A stretch of 64,000 nucleotides of DNA from Shewanella marinintestina (lineage in GTDB: Bacteria > Pseudomonadota > Gammaproteobacteria > Enterobacterales > Shewanellaceae). Below, in pieces: positions 8,722 to 18,933 of the stretch. Made by a program: the position numbers and the translations under genes. The stretch is from NCBI RefSeq assembly GCF_023283845.1, contig NZ_JAKILC010000012.1, positions 82,968-146,967 of the forward strand, in the 5' to 3' direction. Within the stretch, counting starts at the first letter, position 1. Every line of letters begins with the position of its first letter. The notes below the pieces were generated by a model, which saw only the letters and a list, made by a program, of their open reading frames with translations, was not told the DNA's origin and did not search any database.

Positions 8722-9471
8722 ATGTCTTTTAACAGTCAGATCCAAGCCGTGGCTTATTGCCGCACGCCATATAAACAAAAATTTGGTATTCCAAGACAAC
8801 CCGGTCTTGTTAGTGCCGCTCGCGGTTTTGTTGAGCTAGCACCACCATTTAACCAAATTGATGCTGTTAGAGGCCTAGAGCAATACTCACACTTATGGTT
8901 ACTTTTCTGTTTTCATGAAAATTTAGCCGCTGGCTGGAAAACCACTGTGCGCCCACCAAGGCTTGGCGGTAATGAAAAGCTTGGCGTGTTTGCTACCCGC
9001 TCAACATTCAGGCCCAACGGTATTGGTCAGTCAGTGGTTAAGTTGCACGCAGTGCATACCCATAATGGTAAAGTCAGCCTTGAGATCTCTGGCATGGACT
9101 TGCTCGATGGCACGCCAATTATTGATATTAAACCTTATATTCCCTTTTCGGATTCGATTAAGAATGCTCAAGGGGGCATTGCTCAAGAAGCGCCAGTGTT
9201 AGCCAATGTATACTTTAATGAGCAAGCGCAAATTCAGCTTGAAAAGTATCAGCAAAATCCTGCTTACCCGCGCCTTGCAGAATTGATTGAAGGCGTTTTA
9301 GCGCAAGATCCCCGTCCGGCTTATAAAAAGGCCAAAGCCGATCCTAAGCTATACCAAGTGGCACTGTACGATTTGGATATCCTCTGGATTGTTACGGATG
9401 CAGGTATAAAGGTTATTGAGTTAAGAGCATCAACCATTAACCAAAAGCTAGCTTCACAGGCGCATGACTAA
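8722..9471 (+). CDS. trmO: tRNA (N6-threonylcarbamoyladenosine-37) N6-methyltransferase
   Basis: A 249-residue TsaA/YaeB family protein; it uses S-adenosylmethionine to methylate t6A37 to m6t6A in threonine tRNAs. The family signatures are present: PYKQKFGIPRQPGLV near the start, EQYSHLWLLFCFHEN, FATRSTFRPNGIGQSVV and ISGMDLLDGTPIIDIKPYIP. The start ATG 8722 is the first in frame. It is 30 bp after rcsF and 2 bp before the acyltransferase, so the group is probably co-transcribed. Gene order rcsF-trmO-proS matches the E. coli neighbourhood apart from the inserted acyltransferase. Confidence 0.95.
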   Translation: MSFNSQIQAVAYCRTPYKQKFGIPRQPGLVSAARGFVELAPPFNQIDAVRGLEQYSHLWLLFCFHENLAAGWKTTVRPPRLGGNEKLGVFATRSTFRPNGIGQSVVKLHAVHTHNGKVSLEISGMDLLDGTPIIDIKPYIPFSDSIKNAQGGIAQEAPVLANVYFNEQAQIQLEKYQQNPAYPRLAELIEGVLAQDPRPAYKKAKADPKLYQVALYDLDILWIVTDAGIKVIELRASTINQKLASQAHD

Positions 9472-9473
9472 CG

Positions 9474-10118
9474 ATGTCAGAATCAAACGCGCCAGCTAAT
9501 TTAATGCCAAAGCCTGACTACCGCACTCAACATAAAAAGCGCTTGTCTTATATGCCTTGGCTGTATTTCTCACTTAAAGATAAACATCTTGAGTGGGCAA
9601 AGCCTTGGCAAGACGAAGTTCAAGCGTATTTTTGTGCGGTTGAAACCGTCAGTATTGGTGAGCGTTGCTTTGTTGCCCCTGAAGCAAATCTATTTGCCGA
9701 GCCGGGCCGCAATATCATTATCGGCGCGCAGTGTATGATTGCCGCTGACAGTTTTCTACATGGGCCGATAACCTTAGGCAATGAAGTAGCGATAAATCAT
9801 GGTTGCTCTCTTGATGGTGGTCGTCACGGTATCAGCATAGGTAATCAAACTCGGATTGCTAACAATGTCACCATTTATGCCTTTAATCATGGTATGGCGC
9901 CTGACACGCCAATCTACCAGCAAGCCTCAAACTCTAAAGGCGTGGTAATTGGTGAAGACGTATGGATTGGTGCCCAAGCAGGTATTGTAGATGGCGTCAC
10001 CATAGGTAATCATGCGGTTATTGGTATGGGCGCTATCGTGACTAAAGATGTAGCTGATTATGCCATCGTTGCCGGCAACCCAGCCCGTCTCATAGGCGAT
10101 AGACGCGATAAAAACTAG
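9474..10118 (+). CDS. Left-handed beta-helix (hexapeptide) acyltransferase
   Basis: A 214-residue protein with hexapeptide repeats in the centre and C-terminus (IIIGAQCMIAADSFLHGPI, ISIGNQTRIANNVTIYAF, VVIGEDVWIGAQAGIVDGV) and the typical end AIVAGNPARLIGDR. This is the WbbJ/LacA-type O- or N-acetyltransferase class, which works as a trimer using an acyl-CoA. The acceptor is unknown; surface sugars are common in the family. It starts 2 bp after trmO, so coupled translation is likely. The gene is not part of the E. coli rcsF-trmO-proS order. Confidence 0.85.
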   Translation: MSESNAPANLMPKPDYRTQHKKRLSYMPWLYFSLKDKHLEWAKPWQDEVQAYFCAVETVSIGERCFVAPEANLFAEPGRNIIIGAQCMIAADSFLHGPITLGNEVAINHGCSLDGGRHGISIGNQTRIANNVTIYAFNHGMAPDTPIYQQASNSKGVVIGEDVWIGAQAGIVDGVTIGNHAVIGMGAIVTKDVADYAIVAGNPARLIGDRRDKN

Positions 10119-10140
10119 GCGAAAATCAGCTTAGTTGATG

Positions 10141-10188
10141 GATATTCAACTTAAGCCCCCCTAAATTAGTACTTTGATGTTGAATATC
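10141..10188. repeat. Perfect inverted repeat upstream of proS
   Basis: GATATTCAAC (10141-10150) and GTTGAATATC (10179-10188) are exact reverse complements separated by 28 bp. They lie 22 bp past the acyltransferase stop and 184 bp before proS. There is no T run, so it does not look like an intrinsic terminator. It could be an operator or an mRNA 3'-end hairpin. Confidence 0.55.
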
Positions 10189-10371
10189 TCCACTTTTATA
10201 AAAGCTTCCCTCGAACTATTTAGTATACAAAATCAACCTTATTGACCTTACAAAAGCTCTATAGCACTCTGCCAAAGCCAATAAAATCGATTAATTCCCT
10301 AAATACCTAGGTGACAGAACCTCTACAAGTGATAAAATAGCGCCCATTCAACTCAAATTTGGACACCGGTA

Positions 10372-12084
10372 ATGCGCGTAAGCAAGTACCTGCTATCAAC
10401 TCAAAAAGAAACTCCTGCAAACGCAGAAGTCGTTAGTCATCAGTTAATGTTACGTGCGGGTATGATCCGTCGTAACGCATCAGGCTTATACAGCTGGTTG
10501 CCGACAGGTTTACGTGTACTACGTAAAATCGAAGCGATTGTTCGTGAAGAAATGAACAAAGCGGGCTCGGTTGAAATTCTAATGCCTATGGTTCAGCCTG
10601 CCGATCTTTGGGTTGAAACAGGCCGTTTTGAAAAGTTTGGTCCTGAGCTACTTCGTTTCCAAGACCGTCACAACCGTGATTTCGTACTTGGTCCAACTCA
10701 CGAAGAAGTGATCACTGATATCGTGCGTAAAGAGGTTAACTCATACAAGCAGTTACCGCTTAACCTATACCAAATTCAAACCAAATTCCGTGACGAAGTT
10801 CGTCCACGTTTTGGTGTAATGCGTTCACGTGAATTCTTGATGAAAGATGCTTATTCTTTCCATATCGATCAAGAAACCATGAATGAAACTTACGAAGCGA
10901 TGTTCCAAGCTTATTGCAACATCCTAGAGCGTTTAGGTTTAGCATTCCGTCCAGTTATGGCTGATACCGGTTCTATCGGTGGTAGCTTGTCGCACGAATT
11001 CCACGTGTTAGCTAACAGTGGTGAAGACTTAATTGCTTACTCTACTGAAAGCGATTACGCGGCAAACATTGAAAAATGTGAAGCACCAATGCCGACTGAA
11101 ACTCGTCAAGCCGCTACTAGCGAAATGACGTTAGTCGATACGCCAAACGCTAAAACAATTGCAGAGCTTGTTGAACAACACGGTATTGCGATTGAGAAAA
11201 CAGTTAAGACTCTTATCGTTAAAGGTTCGACTGAAGAAGCGCCATTAGTGGCTATCGTTATTCGTGGTGACCACGAGCTTAACGAAGTAAAAGCTGAAAA
11301 AATTGACGCTGTCTTAGCGCCATTTGAATTTGCTGATGAAGCGGCTATTCGTGATGCAGTAGGTGCTGGTACAGGTTCTATCGGTCCTGTAGGCCTAAAC
11401 ATGCCTGTATTTGTTGATCACAGCGTTAGCATCATGAGCGACTTTGGCGCTGGTGCAAACGAAGATGGTAAGCACTATTTCGGTATCAACTGGGAGCGTG
11501 ACCTTCCAGAAACGGCAGCATTCGATCTACGTAACATTATCGAAGGTGAGCCTAGCCCATGTGGTAAAGGCACGATAGCACTACTTCGCGGTATCGAAGT
11601 GGGTCATATCTTCCAGTTAGGCACCAACTACTCAGAAGCGATGAACGCTAACGTACTAGACCAAAATGGTAAGTCTCAGACATTACTTATGGGTTGTTAC
11701 GGCGTAGGTGTTAGCCGTATGGTTGCTGCTGCAATTGAGCAGAACAACGATGACCGCGGTATTATCTGGCCAGAAGCTATTGCACCGTTTACTGTTGGTA
11801 TTTTGCCAATGAACATGCATAAGTCGCACCGCGTTAAAGATATCGCAGAGCAGCTATACCAAGACCTAAATGATGCAGGCATCGAAGTGATGTTTGATGA
11901 TCGTAAAGAGCGTCCAGGTGTAATGTTTGCTGATATGGAGCTTATCGGTATTCCACATGTAGTGGTTATTGGTGACCGTAATATCGATAATGGCATGTTC
12001 GAATATAAGAACCGTCGTACTGGTGAAAAGCAAGATATCCCACTAGACCAAATCGTTGAGTTCTTAAAAGCACAACAAGCTTAA
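10372..12084 (+). CDS. proS: Prolyl-tRNA synthetase, bacterial type with editing domain
   Basis: 570 residues, the length of the bacterial-type ProRS. It starts [20 protein letters not shown] and carries the class II motifs: motif 1 region [20 protein letters not shown], motif 2 [25 protein letters not shown], and motif 3 [17 protein letters not shown]. The YbaK-like editing domain is inserted between motifs 2 and 3 (about residues 235-385), which removes mischarged alanine. It charges tRNA-Pro in the cytoplasm. It is followed by a strong terminator at 12116-12148. Confidence 0.98.
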   Translation: MRVSKYLLSTQKETPANAEVVSHQLMLRAGMIRRNASGLYSWLPTGLRVLRKIEAIVREEMNKAGSVEILMPMVQPADLWVETGRFEKFGPELLRFQDRHNRDFVLGPTHEEVITDIVRKEVNSYKQLPLNLYQIQTKFRDEVRPRFGVMRSREFLMKDAYSFHIDQETMNETYEAMFQAYCNILERLGLAFRPVMADTGSIGGSLSHEFHVLANSGEDLIAYSTESDYAANIEKCEAPMPTETRQAATSEMTLVDTPNAKTIAELVEQHGIAIEKTVKTLIVKGSTEEAPLVAIVIRGDHELNEVKAEKIDAVLAPFEFADEAAIRDAVGAGTGSIGPVGLNMPVFVDHSVSIMSDFGAGANEDGKHYFGINWERDLPETAAFDLRNIIEGEPSPCGKGTIALLRGIEVGHIFQLGTNYSEAMNANVLDQNGKSQTLLMGCYGVGVSRMVAAAIEQNNDDRGIIWPEAIAPFTVGILPMNMHKSHRVKDIAEQLYQDLNDAGIEVMFDDRKERPGVMFADMELIGIPHVVVIGDRNIDNGMFEYKNRRTGEKQDIPLDQIVEFLKAQQA

Positions 12085-12115
12085 TTTGCTAATGTGCTTT
12101 AGCTAATGTACGAAT

Positions 12116-12148
12116 AAAAACGCCGATGATTTCATCGGCGTTTTTTTA
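12116..12148 (+). terminator. Rho-independent terminator of proS
   Basis: AAAAACGCCGATGA and TCATCGGCGTTTTTTT pair tightly around a tiny loop, 32 bp after the proS stop. Confidence 0.93.
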
Positions 12149-12333
12149 TATCTCAAGCTAAAAACCAGCCAACTTAGTCAGCCTTTCGAACGCGCATTTA
12201 CGTGATGTTGACGATATAAATGAGTGAATAATTTTTACGCTTTTTCTTGAACAAGCTTGCCGAGTCACATATGCTGAAATTAACGACAATATAATAAATA
12301 CATTTTATTTTTCAAACGATAAGGAGCGTCGAA

Positions 12334-13458
12334 TTGCCAGAAAAAACGGCGTTAGTACTTGGTGGTGGTGGAGCGCGAGCAGCCTATCAAATAGGGGTAC
12401 TAAAAGCGATTGTGCAATTTTACCCACGTAACCATGGTATTCCCTTTAAAATTGTCTGTGGCACTTCTGCTGGCGCAATCAATGCTACATCTTTAGCAAC
12501 TCACGCTTCATGTTTTCATCTTGGAGTGAGAAAACTTGAGTGGGTTTGGCGGCATATCCACGCTAAAAAAGTCTACCATGCATCGATTGGCGGCGTATTA
12601 AAACACTTGAGTAAAATGGGTTTAAAAGGCCTACAAAGTAATGGTGTATCCAATACCGCTGGCAGCCTGTTTAATAGCGCTCCTCTGCGAGATCTACTCA
12701 ATAATCTAATCAGTTTTGAGCGAATTGACCGCAACATCAATAGCGGCGCATTAGAAGCCGTAAGCTTAGACACCTCTTGTTATAATAACTCTCGTTCAGT
12801 TACCTTTTTTCAGGCTAATGCCCATATTGATAACTGGCAAAGAGCAAGGCGTCATGGCGTGCGCACTCGGCTTAATACCGACCACCTTTTGGCAAGCTCT
12901 GCGATCCCAATGGTGTTTCCCTCGATTAGACTTAATCAAGAGTACTACGGGGATGGTTCAGTGCATCAGTTGGCACCACTTAGCGGCCCTATCCATCTTG
13001 GCGCTGACAAAATCATGGTTATTAACCTTGAGAGCCCACATAAGGTTAAAGCCAAAGAATTAGAACATCACCCAAAAACTGCAACCATTGCAGGCCACCT
13101 TCTCGACACCATATTTTCTGACACCTTAAATAGCGACTTAGAAAGGTTGGAGCGTATCAACAACACATTAGAGTTGATCCCTGAACAAAGCCGTAAAGGC
13201 TTACCTTTGAAGAATATAGAGACCTTAGTGATTAAGCCAAGCGAGGATTTAAGTGCAATGGCGTCTCGTTACTTTGAAGATATGCCTTTCGCCATCAAAA
13301 TGATGCTTAGAGCACTTGGCATCAATCAGCACTCAGACTCGAGTATCGTTTCTTACCTGCTGTTTGAGCAAGGCTACTGCAGTGCATTAATCGAACTGGG
13401 ATATGAAGATGCGATGTGTCAGATTGACGATATTAAACAGTTTTTCGATATTCGTTAA
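12334..13458 (+). CDS. Patatin-like phospholipase family protein
   Basis: 374 residues. The start is a TTG at 12334, supported by AAGGAG 8 bp upstream; the family N-terminus begins immediately after it. The glycine-rich oxyanion loop is LGGGGARAAYQIGVL, the nucleophile elbow GxSxG is CGTSAGAIN (about residue 47), and the catalytic Asp is in DGSVH (about residue 210), giving the Ser-Asp dyad of patatin enzymes. No signal peptide is evident, so it is probably cytoplasmic or peripheral. The substrate is likely a phospholipid or other acyl ester, inferred from the family. It is convergent with the SGNH esterase gene. Confidence 0.9.
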   Translation: MPEKTALVLGGGGARAAYQIGVLKAIVQFYPRNHGIPFKIVCGTSAGAINATSLATHASCFHLGVRKLEWVWRHIHAKKVYHASIGGVLKHLSKMGLKGLQSNGVSNTAGSLFNSAPLRDLLNNLISFERIDRNINSGALEAVSLDTSCYNNSRSVTFFQANAHIDNWQRARRHGVRTRLNTDHLLASSAIPMVFPSIRLNQEYYGDGSVHQLAPLSGPIHLGADKIMVINLESPHKVKAKELEHHPKTATIAGHLLDTIFSDTLNSDLERLERINNTLELIPEQSRKGLPLKNIETLVIKPSEDLSAMASRYFEDMPFAIKMMLRALGINQHSDSSIVSYLLFEQGYCSALIELGYEDAMCQIDDIKQFFDIR

Positions 13459-13494
13459 GATTTTATTTAACGAGGTCAAACAAGTAATAGCACT

Positions 13495-14208
13495 TTAATT
13501 CAAGCTCTTAATAATCACCTCTGCTGCGCTTTTTCCCCAGTCTTGATATATGGCTTGTCCCGGATGAAAGCCATCTTTTGCCATAGCGCTGGCATCAAGT
13601 TGATGGCCAAAATCAAGCAAGGTAAAGCAGCTATTTTCTGCAGCTAACTTTTCTAGATAACGATTAAACTCATTGCTTCGCTTACCTAAAAACCAGCGTA
13701 GTGGCTGTGGTAAAACCGGAAAGTCTCCCATAGGCGGGACACGTGTTAACACTAAGCTTTGACAGTTTGCTTTAGTTGCAATCAATTCAATCAATACTTT
13801 TTGCTGCTTAATCCAGCGCTTTGCGGACAAAGGACTTAATACATCATTAACGCCAAGCGAAACTATCACTACATCAAACCGCAATGACGGGGTTACGCTC
13901 AGTAACTGATCCAACATGCACGTTGCTTTTTCAGTGTTGCTACCAGATTTAGCCAACAACTGCCAATTTACTTGGTATTGGCGAGCAAGCTCTTTGACCA
14001 CAACGCCTGTAAGTGCCTCTGATTGTTGAGCCACTCCGACACCTGCTGCGGCTGAATCACCCAAAACCAAAACTGATAATGCACTGCCATCACCTGAAAC
14101 ACCGATACGCTCGCCAGCGGCCTCTGGTAGTCTTGGGGTATTTTGTTTGACTCTTTTGCCCTGTAAAAACAGCCAAGGCGCCAAAATGATAAAAACCAAA
14201 TAATGCAT
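13495..14208 (-). CDS. SGNH/GDSL-type esterase or lipase
   Basis: 237 residues; ATG at 14208 is preceded by AAGGAGAGAG. The N-terminal segment HYLVFIILAPWLFLQG is hydrophobic and could anchor the protein in the inner membrane. The SGNH blocks are visible: GDSAAAGVG (block I, Ser about 52), a Gly in block II, GVND (block III, about 117-120) and DGFHPG (block V, catalytic Asp/His). It hydrolyses an unidentified ester. It lies 33 bp downstream of the antiporter gene on the same strand, so the two may share a transcript. Confidence 0.88.
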   Translation of the reverse strand: MHYLVFIILAPWLFLQGKRVKQNTPRLPEAAGERIGVSGDGSALSVLVLGDSAAAGVGVAQQSEALTGVVVKELARQYQVNWQLLAKSGSNTEKATCMLDQLLSVTPSLRFDVVIVSLGVNDVLSPLSAKRWIKQQKVLIELIATKANCQSLVLTRVPPMGDFPVLPQPLRWFLGKRSNEFNRYLEKLAAENSCFTLLDFGHQLDASAMAKDGFHPGQAIYQDWGKSAAEVIIKSLN

Positions 14209-14241
14209 TCTCTCTCCTTGAGCATTTTAGACAGACAAGAT

Positions 14242-16191
14242 CTATCCTTGCAGTAAAAAGATCTCAGCCTTTTCTATGCGTCTAGGCTTACCCAACAATA
14301 TTAAAATATCACCGGACTTAATCTGCCAATCAAACTCTGGGCTTTCGACCTCTGCCCCAGCCCTTCTAACTGCTCTTAACTCAACTCGTAGTTTTTCCCA
14401 AGGAATATCAGCCAATGTAAGCCCAACGGCATTAGCTCCCTTAGGTAAAGCTACAGCGTGCAATAACTCAAGGGTAAAGTCAGTCTCTGCCCCAGAAAAG
14501 AAGCCATGTAAGTATTGATAGTGATTACGACGTTCTATCTCAAGCCGCTTTAATATTCGTGCTAACGGCACGCCACATTGATACAAAACTTGGGAAACTA
14601 ACATCAAGCTACCTTCCAAGGTTTCTGGAATAACCTGGCTTGCCCCAGCCTCTTCTAGCGCTTCCATGCCGGAATCATCACGGGTACGTACTAAAATTTT
14701 TGCCTCTGGTGCTAGCTGTCGGCAAAGCGGCAGAACCTCCTCTAAGATCCGTTCACTACTAAAGGTAATGACAATCAACTTAGCATCGCGTACTTTAGCC
14801 TGCTTTAGAATGCTTCTTTTACACACATCGCCAAAGTAAACCGGCTCACCTGCAGTTCTCGCTTCAGACACCCTTGTTGGATCAAGGTCCAGCACCAAAT
14901 AAGGAATAGCCTCTGTTTTCATAAAGCGTGCAATCGTTTGCCCAACGCGGCCATAGCCTAAAATAAGCACGAGATCGTCTTTAGCGTCCACCGTCACATT
15001 CAAAGGCTCACTGGTACCTTTTTTAGGTTTGAGACCTTGCAGCCTTCTGGCAATATCCACACTATGACGAACTAACCAAGGTGCAAGTGCCATCGAGAGC
15101 ACTGCTACCATGACTAAAGTTGTACTGGTTTTGCTATCCAGCAACTGATAGTTAACTGCCAAAGCCAACACAACAAAACTAAATTCACCGACCTGGGCTA
15201 AACTCAGCGCTGTGGCGACTGAAGAGCGAAATGACTCTTTAACAATCTTCAGCAAAGAGAAAATAACCAGTGCTTTACCTAGAATGACAGCAATAAGAAT
15301 AAAGATGATCTGCCACCAGTACTGCGCAACCAACTCAAAGTCGAGCAACATACCAATAGAGATAAAGAAGAGGCCCATCAACAAGTCTCTAAAAGGCCTA
15401 ATATCAGCCTCAAGTTGACGCCGGTACTGGCTTTCACCTAATAGCATACCCGCCATAAACGCACCTAACGCCATAGACAAACCTAACCATTGAGTAATCG
15501 CGCCAGTGACTAAAGCCACAACTAATGTGGATAGTACAAACAGTTCATTGGAACGAGAGCGCGCCACTTCATCGAACAATTTGGGCAAGGCCCATTTACC
15601 AAATGCCATTAGCGCGATAAAAGCTAATACCCCTTTGAGCAAGGCGTAAACTACATCATTCCACAACAACGCTTCGCCATCACTGGCAAGTAAGGGGAGT
15701 AAGATTAATAACGGTACGACTGCGATATCTTGAAATAACAGCACACTAACTGATAGTTCGCCGTGTCTGCGCCTTAACCAGCCTTGTTCATTAAGGAGTT
15801 TAAGCACAATGGCTGTAGAGGACAAAGCAATTGCAGAGCCCACTACGACGGATTCTGTAACCGTAAGATTACATAACAATGCAATCCCCATACTCAGCAA
15901 TGTGGTTACCACAACTTGTGCACTACCTAAGCCAAATACAGTGCGACGCATTGCCCATAATCGAGGCAAAGAAAACTCAAGGCCTAAGCTAAACATTAAT
16001 AGTACGACGCCAAGCTCGGCAACCGATTGCATCTGATGTTGAGTAAACCAATGAAAACCGCTAGGGCCACTTATCACACCCGTCACCAAGTAAGCCAAAA
16101 TTGCGGGTAACCCCGCACGCCTTAAGATCGCAATCGACACGATAGCGATCACCAGCATCAGCAAAATTTGAATGAGAAAGCTGTGTTCCAT
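14242..16191 (-). CDS. CPA2 family monovalent cation:proton antiporter, KefB/KefC type
   Basis: The start is taken at ATG 16191 (MEHSFLIQILLML) because AAGGAG lies upstream of it, while the ATG at 16221 has no Shine-Dalgarno; about 649 residues. The N-terminal 390 residues form a Na+/H+ exchanger domain with 11-13 membrane segments. A Rossmann-fold RCK/TrkA-N domain follows (LVLILGYGRVGQTIARFM, about residue 410), then a TrkA-C domain at the end. The architecture is that of potassium efflux antiporters; whether glutathione adducts gate it as in E. coli KefB/C is not decidable from sequence alone. Confidence 0.88.
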   Translation of the reverse strand: MEHSFLIQILLMLVIAIVSIAILRRAGLPAILAYLVTGVISGPSGFHWFTQHQMQSVAELGVVLLMFSLGLEFSLPRLWAMRRTVFGLGSAQVVVTTLLSMGIALLCNLTVTESVVVGSAIALSSTAIVLKLLNEQGWLRRRHGELSVSVLLFQDIAVVPLLILLPLLASDGEALLWNDVVYALLKGVLAFIALMAFGKWALPKLFDEVARSRSNELFVLSTLVVALVTGAITQWLGLSMALGAFMAGMLLGESQYRRQLEADIRPFRDLLMGLFFISIGMLLDFELVAQYWWQIIFILIAVILGKALVIFSLLKIVKESFRSSVATALSLAQVGEFSFVVLALAVNYQLLDSKTSTTLVMVAVLSMALAPWLVRHSVDIARRLQGLKPKKGTSEPLNVTVDAKDDLVLILGYGRVGQTIARFMKTEAIPYLVLDLDPTRVSEARTAGEPVYFGDVCKRSILKQAKVRDAKLIVITFSSERILEEVLPLCRQLAPEAKILVRTRDDSGMEALEEAGASQVIPETLEGSLMLVSQVLYQCGVPLARILKRLEIERRNHYQYLHGFFSGAETDFTLELLHAVALPKGANAVGLTLADIPWEKLRVELRAVRRAGAEVESPEFDWQIKSGDILILLGKPRRIEKAEIFLLQG

Positions 16192-16394
16192 GGCGACTTG
16201 ATACTCCTTAATCAAAGGCATTAGTCAAAATGCCGACACTGTTTTATTTCACCGATTTAACTAGAGAGTAACCTAATGACAAATAAAGACAAATATTATT
16301 GCCTCTTATAAAGGCACGCTTCTTGCTTGATATTTTTATAAGAAAGTTAAAACACGGTTAAATGCCGCCGTTAAACACTGGGAGTAACTTAGCA

Positions 16395-17285
16395 ATGGAA
16401 TTTGGTCTTGCTACCGAATCTTTTCCTATTGAATATCGCAAGCCGATGGGAGTCTGTGCACCAGCACCGCAGGAGATTGACCTAGTCAATATTATCCAGC
16501 AGCTACACCAACATCTTGATCCGCGGACAGTGTTTGCCTGTTTTGGAAAAATAATGGGGCAACACTTGCCGCTTTATGGTGTCCGTTTAGATTATAAAGA
16601 TTACCACTTTCATTGGGGGAGCCAAAAAGGGTATGCCATAGAGCAACACTTAATGATTGCCGACTGTCAGTTCACTGTTAACTATAATCTAAAAGCCCCT
16701 TTGGTGCCCTCTCAAACCCAGAAGCTCAACCAATTACAATCGCTTGTGCTACAACCACTATTTAACGCCATTCAATACAGAGAAATGTCACTGCAAGCCA
16801 TGTATGACGCGCTAACTCAACTTGGAAATCGTCATTATTACCAAGAAAGCTTGAAAAAAGAGATCGCTCGCGCTCAACGCCATAACAGCGATTTATCGTT
16901 AATTGCATTAGACTTAGATAATTTTAAGCAATTGAATGATGACCATGGTCATCCGCTTGGCGACAAGGCTTTGATTGAATTTGCCAGAATGCTCAATTCA
17001 ACAATTAGAGATACAGATCAGGCTTTTAGAATAGGAGGAGATGAGTTTACACTGCTTATTCAAGCAAATGCTGAAGATGCTGCAATATTGTGCCAGCGCG
17101 TGCTCGATGCAGTTGCCACTCACCAATATTTAGATAATTATCAGGTGCGCACCAGTATGGGGATCAGCCAATGGCGTGCTAATGACTCAGAACAAACATT
17201 TTATCAACGTGCAGATAATGCGCTCTACCTGGCTAAAGCTGCAGGTGGACAATGTTATCGAATACACAGTGGCTTATCGGGTTAA
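16395..17285 (+). CDS. GGDEF domain diguanylate cyclase
   Basis: The start is ATG 16395, preceded by GGGAG; an in-frame ATG at 16362 has no ribosome binding site. About 296 residues. The N-terminal 125 residues show no membrane segment and no domain I recognise. The GGDEF domain starts at DALTQLGNRHYY, with the active site RIGGDEFTLLI intact. An RxxD inhibitory site (RDTD) lies five residues before it, so the enzyme should make cyclic di-GMP and be inhibited by it. It is a soluble, single-gene unit; the input signal is unknown. Confidence 0.93.
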   Translation: MEFGLATESFPIEYRKPMGVCAPAPQEIDLVNIIQQLHQHLDPRTVFACFGKIMGQHLPLYGVRLDYKDYHFHWGSQKGYAIEQHLMIADCQFTVNYNLKAPLVPSQTQKLNQLQSLVLQPLFNAIQYREMSLQAMYDALTQLGNRHYYQESLKKEIARAQRHNSDLSLIALDLDNFKQLNDDHGHPLGDKALIEFARMLNSTIRDTDQAFRIGGDEFTLLIQANAEDAAILCQRVLDAVATHQYLDNYQVRTSMGISQWRANDSEQTFYQRADNALYLAKAAGGQCYRIHSGLSG

Positions 17286-17500
17286 TAGCACTCTAAACAG
17301 TAAATAGTATTCTGATGAATTAAAGGCAGTTTATTGAGTTAATAGTGTTTTAGTGAATGAGGCCAACTCATTAAACCTGTTACAGAACAGGCTATCGACT
17401 CTGAATAAACACTGCTCATCAACAGATCCCTGCCAAAATTAAGCTTTGAACGTTAGCCAGTAATATTGCTCAATTATAGATAGCTCAAACAAAAGCACAT

Positions 17501-18916
17501 TTAAGTGTTATTTAAACTCAGTGCTAAGCCTGTCTCACCTGATGTAGCTATGGCAGACTTTTCAATCCAAAACCCTATAGCGGCAACCAGTTTACCGTTA
17601 TAACACAGCAGTGGTACGTGTCCTCGTTTCCATGGAGGTAATTCTAGCTCTTGCCAGATTTTTTTTAGCTCTCGACCCTTACTGCGAAAATGTGGGTGAC
17701 TACGAGTACTTCCCGGCAAAGCGTATACAATGGACACCAGCTCTGTTGGCAATGGTAATCTCAACAATGGCTCTAAATCAGCTGCTATATACTTGCCTAA
17801 TAAGCGTTGACCAGAAGGCAAGTCAATTCCATTATGTATCACCTCATCCAGCTTTATCTCTTCAAGCATTTCAACTTTATGTAAAGGTTTAAGTGAGTGA
17901 ATACTCTCTGCTAAAAAATAGGCGTTATTTTTAAAACGCCGAATAACCACATCAGCTAAACGCACCTCTATATTGGCATCCTCTTTGGCATCCAATAGTT
18001 GAGATAAAATTTGCTCGCCCTGTATTTTTGATGGTGGTGCAAAACCAAGTTGCTCCATGTGCCCACGCAATAGTAGCGATTGCCAAGCATTAGAGAAAGT
18101 CGCTAACTTAATGACTTCAAGGACGTTATCCACACCTATTAACTTTTGTACTTGCGGTAAACGTTTTACAGTTTCTTCTTCAAGTACTGATTGTTGCAAT
18201 GCACATAGTTCGGCGCTGCGGCTGGCAGTAGCAGCTATGGCACTCCAACGTTGCTTAAGTTTGGGGATGATATCTAAACGCAGAAAATTTCTATCGTACT
18301 TACCATCAAAGTTACTTTCATCTTGAATATGCCCAATATTATGCTGTGCTGCATAACCTTCGATTTGATCTTTACTGCAGTCAAGCAAAGGCCTTACCAA
18401 CCATTGCTGTTGATTGACACGCTGCACCTTGCCCATAGCAGACAAGCCTTTTGGACCTAGACCGCGCTTAAGGGCCAGTAATACAGTTTCAAGCTGATCA
18501 TCTTGATGATGCGCAGTCATTAGAATATCGTTCACTGAAAGCTCGGCTAATAAAGCCTGATAGCGTACATTTCTGGCTTCAGCTTCAATGCTGGTTCTAG
18601 GCGCGAGATTAACTTGCACGTACTTAATCACGCATGGCAAGTTGTAGCTTTTAGCTTGTAATAAGCAGTGGTCAACCCAGCTATTTGCATTAGTACTTAG
18701 GCCGTGATGGACATGTACCAACAGGCACTCGTAAGCCGAGTTTATTTGGGCAAACTGACCTAAACCATACGCGAGGATCTCAGAATCGACTCCCCCACTA
18801 TAGGCCAATACCAATTTACGTTTAGGCTGCTTACCAATCGCAACAGACTCAGTCGAACTCACATTTGGGGCCGGCAGCAGTGCTAAGCAATTTTGGATAA
18901 GTGAAGTTATATTCAT
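17501..18916 (-). CDS. tilS: tRNA(Ile)-lysidine synthase
   Basis: 471 residues. The PP-loop ATP-binding motif is YSGGVDSEIL near residue 39, followed by VHVHHGLS and MTAHHQDDQLET, all typical of TilS. The C-terminal region holds the substrate-binding and TilS-C domains. It converts C34 of the CAU-anticodon tRNA-Ile to lysidine so that it reads AUA. It starts 17 bp after the dnaE stop and is likely co-transcribed with it. In E. coli accA lies next to dnaE and ahead of tilS; here it is absent. Confidence 0.95.
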   Translation of the reverse strand: MNITSLIQNCLALLPAPNVSSTESVAIGKQPKRKLVLAYSGGVDSEILAYGLGQFAQINSAYECLLVHVHHGLSTNANSWVDHCLLQAKSYNLPCVIKYVQVNLAPRTSIEAEARNVRYQALLAELSVNDILMTAHHQDDQLETVLLALKRGLGPKGLSAMGKVQRVNQQQWLVRPLLDCSKDQIEGYAAQHNIGHIQDESNFDGKYDRNFLRLDIIPKLKQRWSAIAATASRSAELCALQQSVLEEETVKRLPQVQKLIGVDNVLEVIKLATFSNAWQSLLLRGHMEQLGFAPPSKIQGEQILSQLLDAKEDANIEVRLADVVIRRFKNNAYFLAESIHSLKPLHKVEMLEEIKLDEVIHNGIDLPSGQRLLGKYIAADLEPLLRLPLPTELVSIVYALPGSTRSHPHFRSKGRELKKIWQELELPPWKRGHVPLLCYNGKLVAAIGFWIEKSAIATSGETGLALSLNNT

Positions 18917-18933
18917 CTTAAAAAGCCATTTAC

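Noticed and set aside
8300..12100. Mobile element or transferred island around the acyltransferase
   Set aside because: No insertion-sequence ends or transposase remnants; the flanking order rcsF-trmO-proS is conserved.
14276..16036. Plus-strand ORFs opposite the antiporter gene
   Set aside because: Shadow frames of a strongly supported minus-strand gene.
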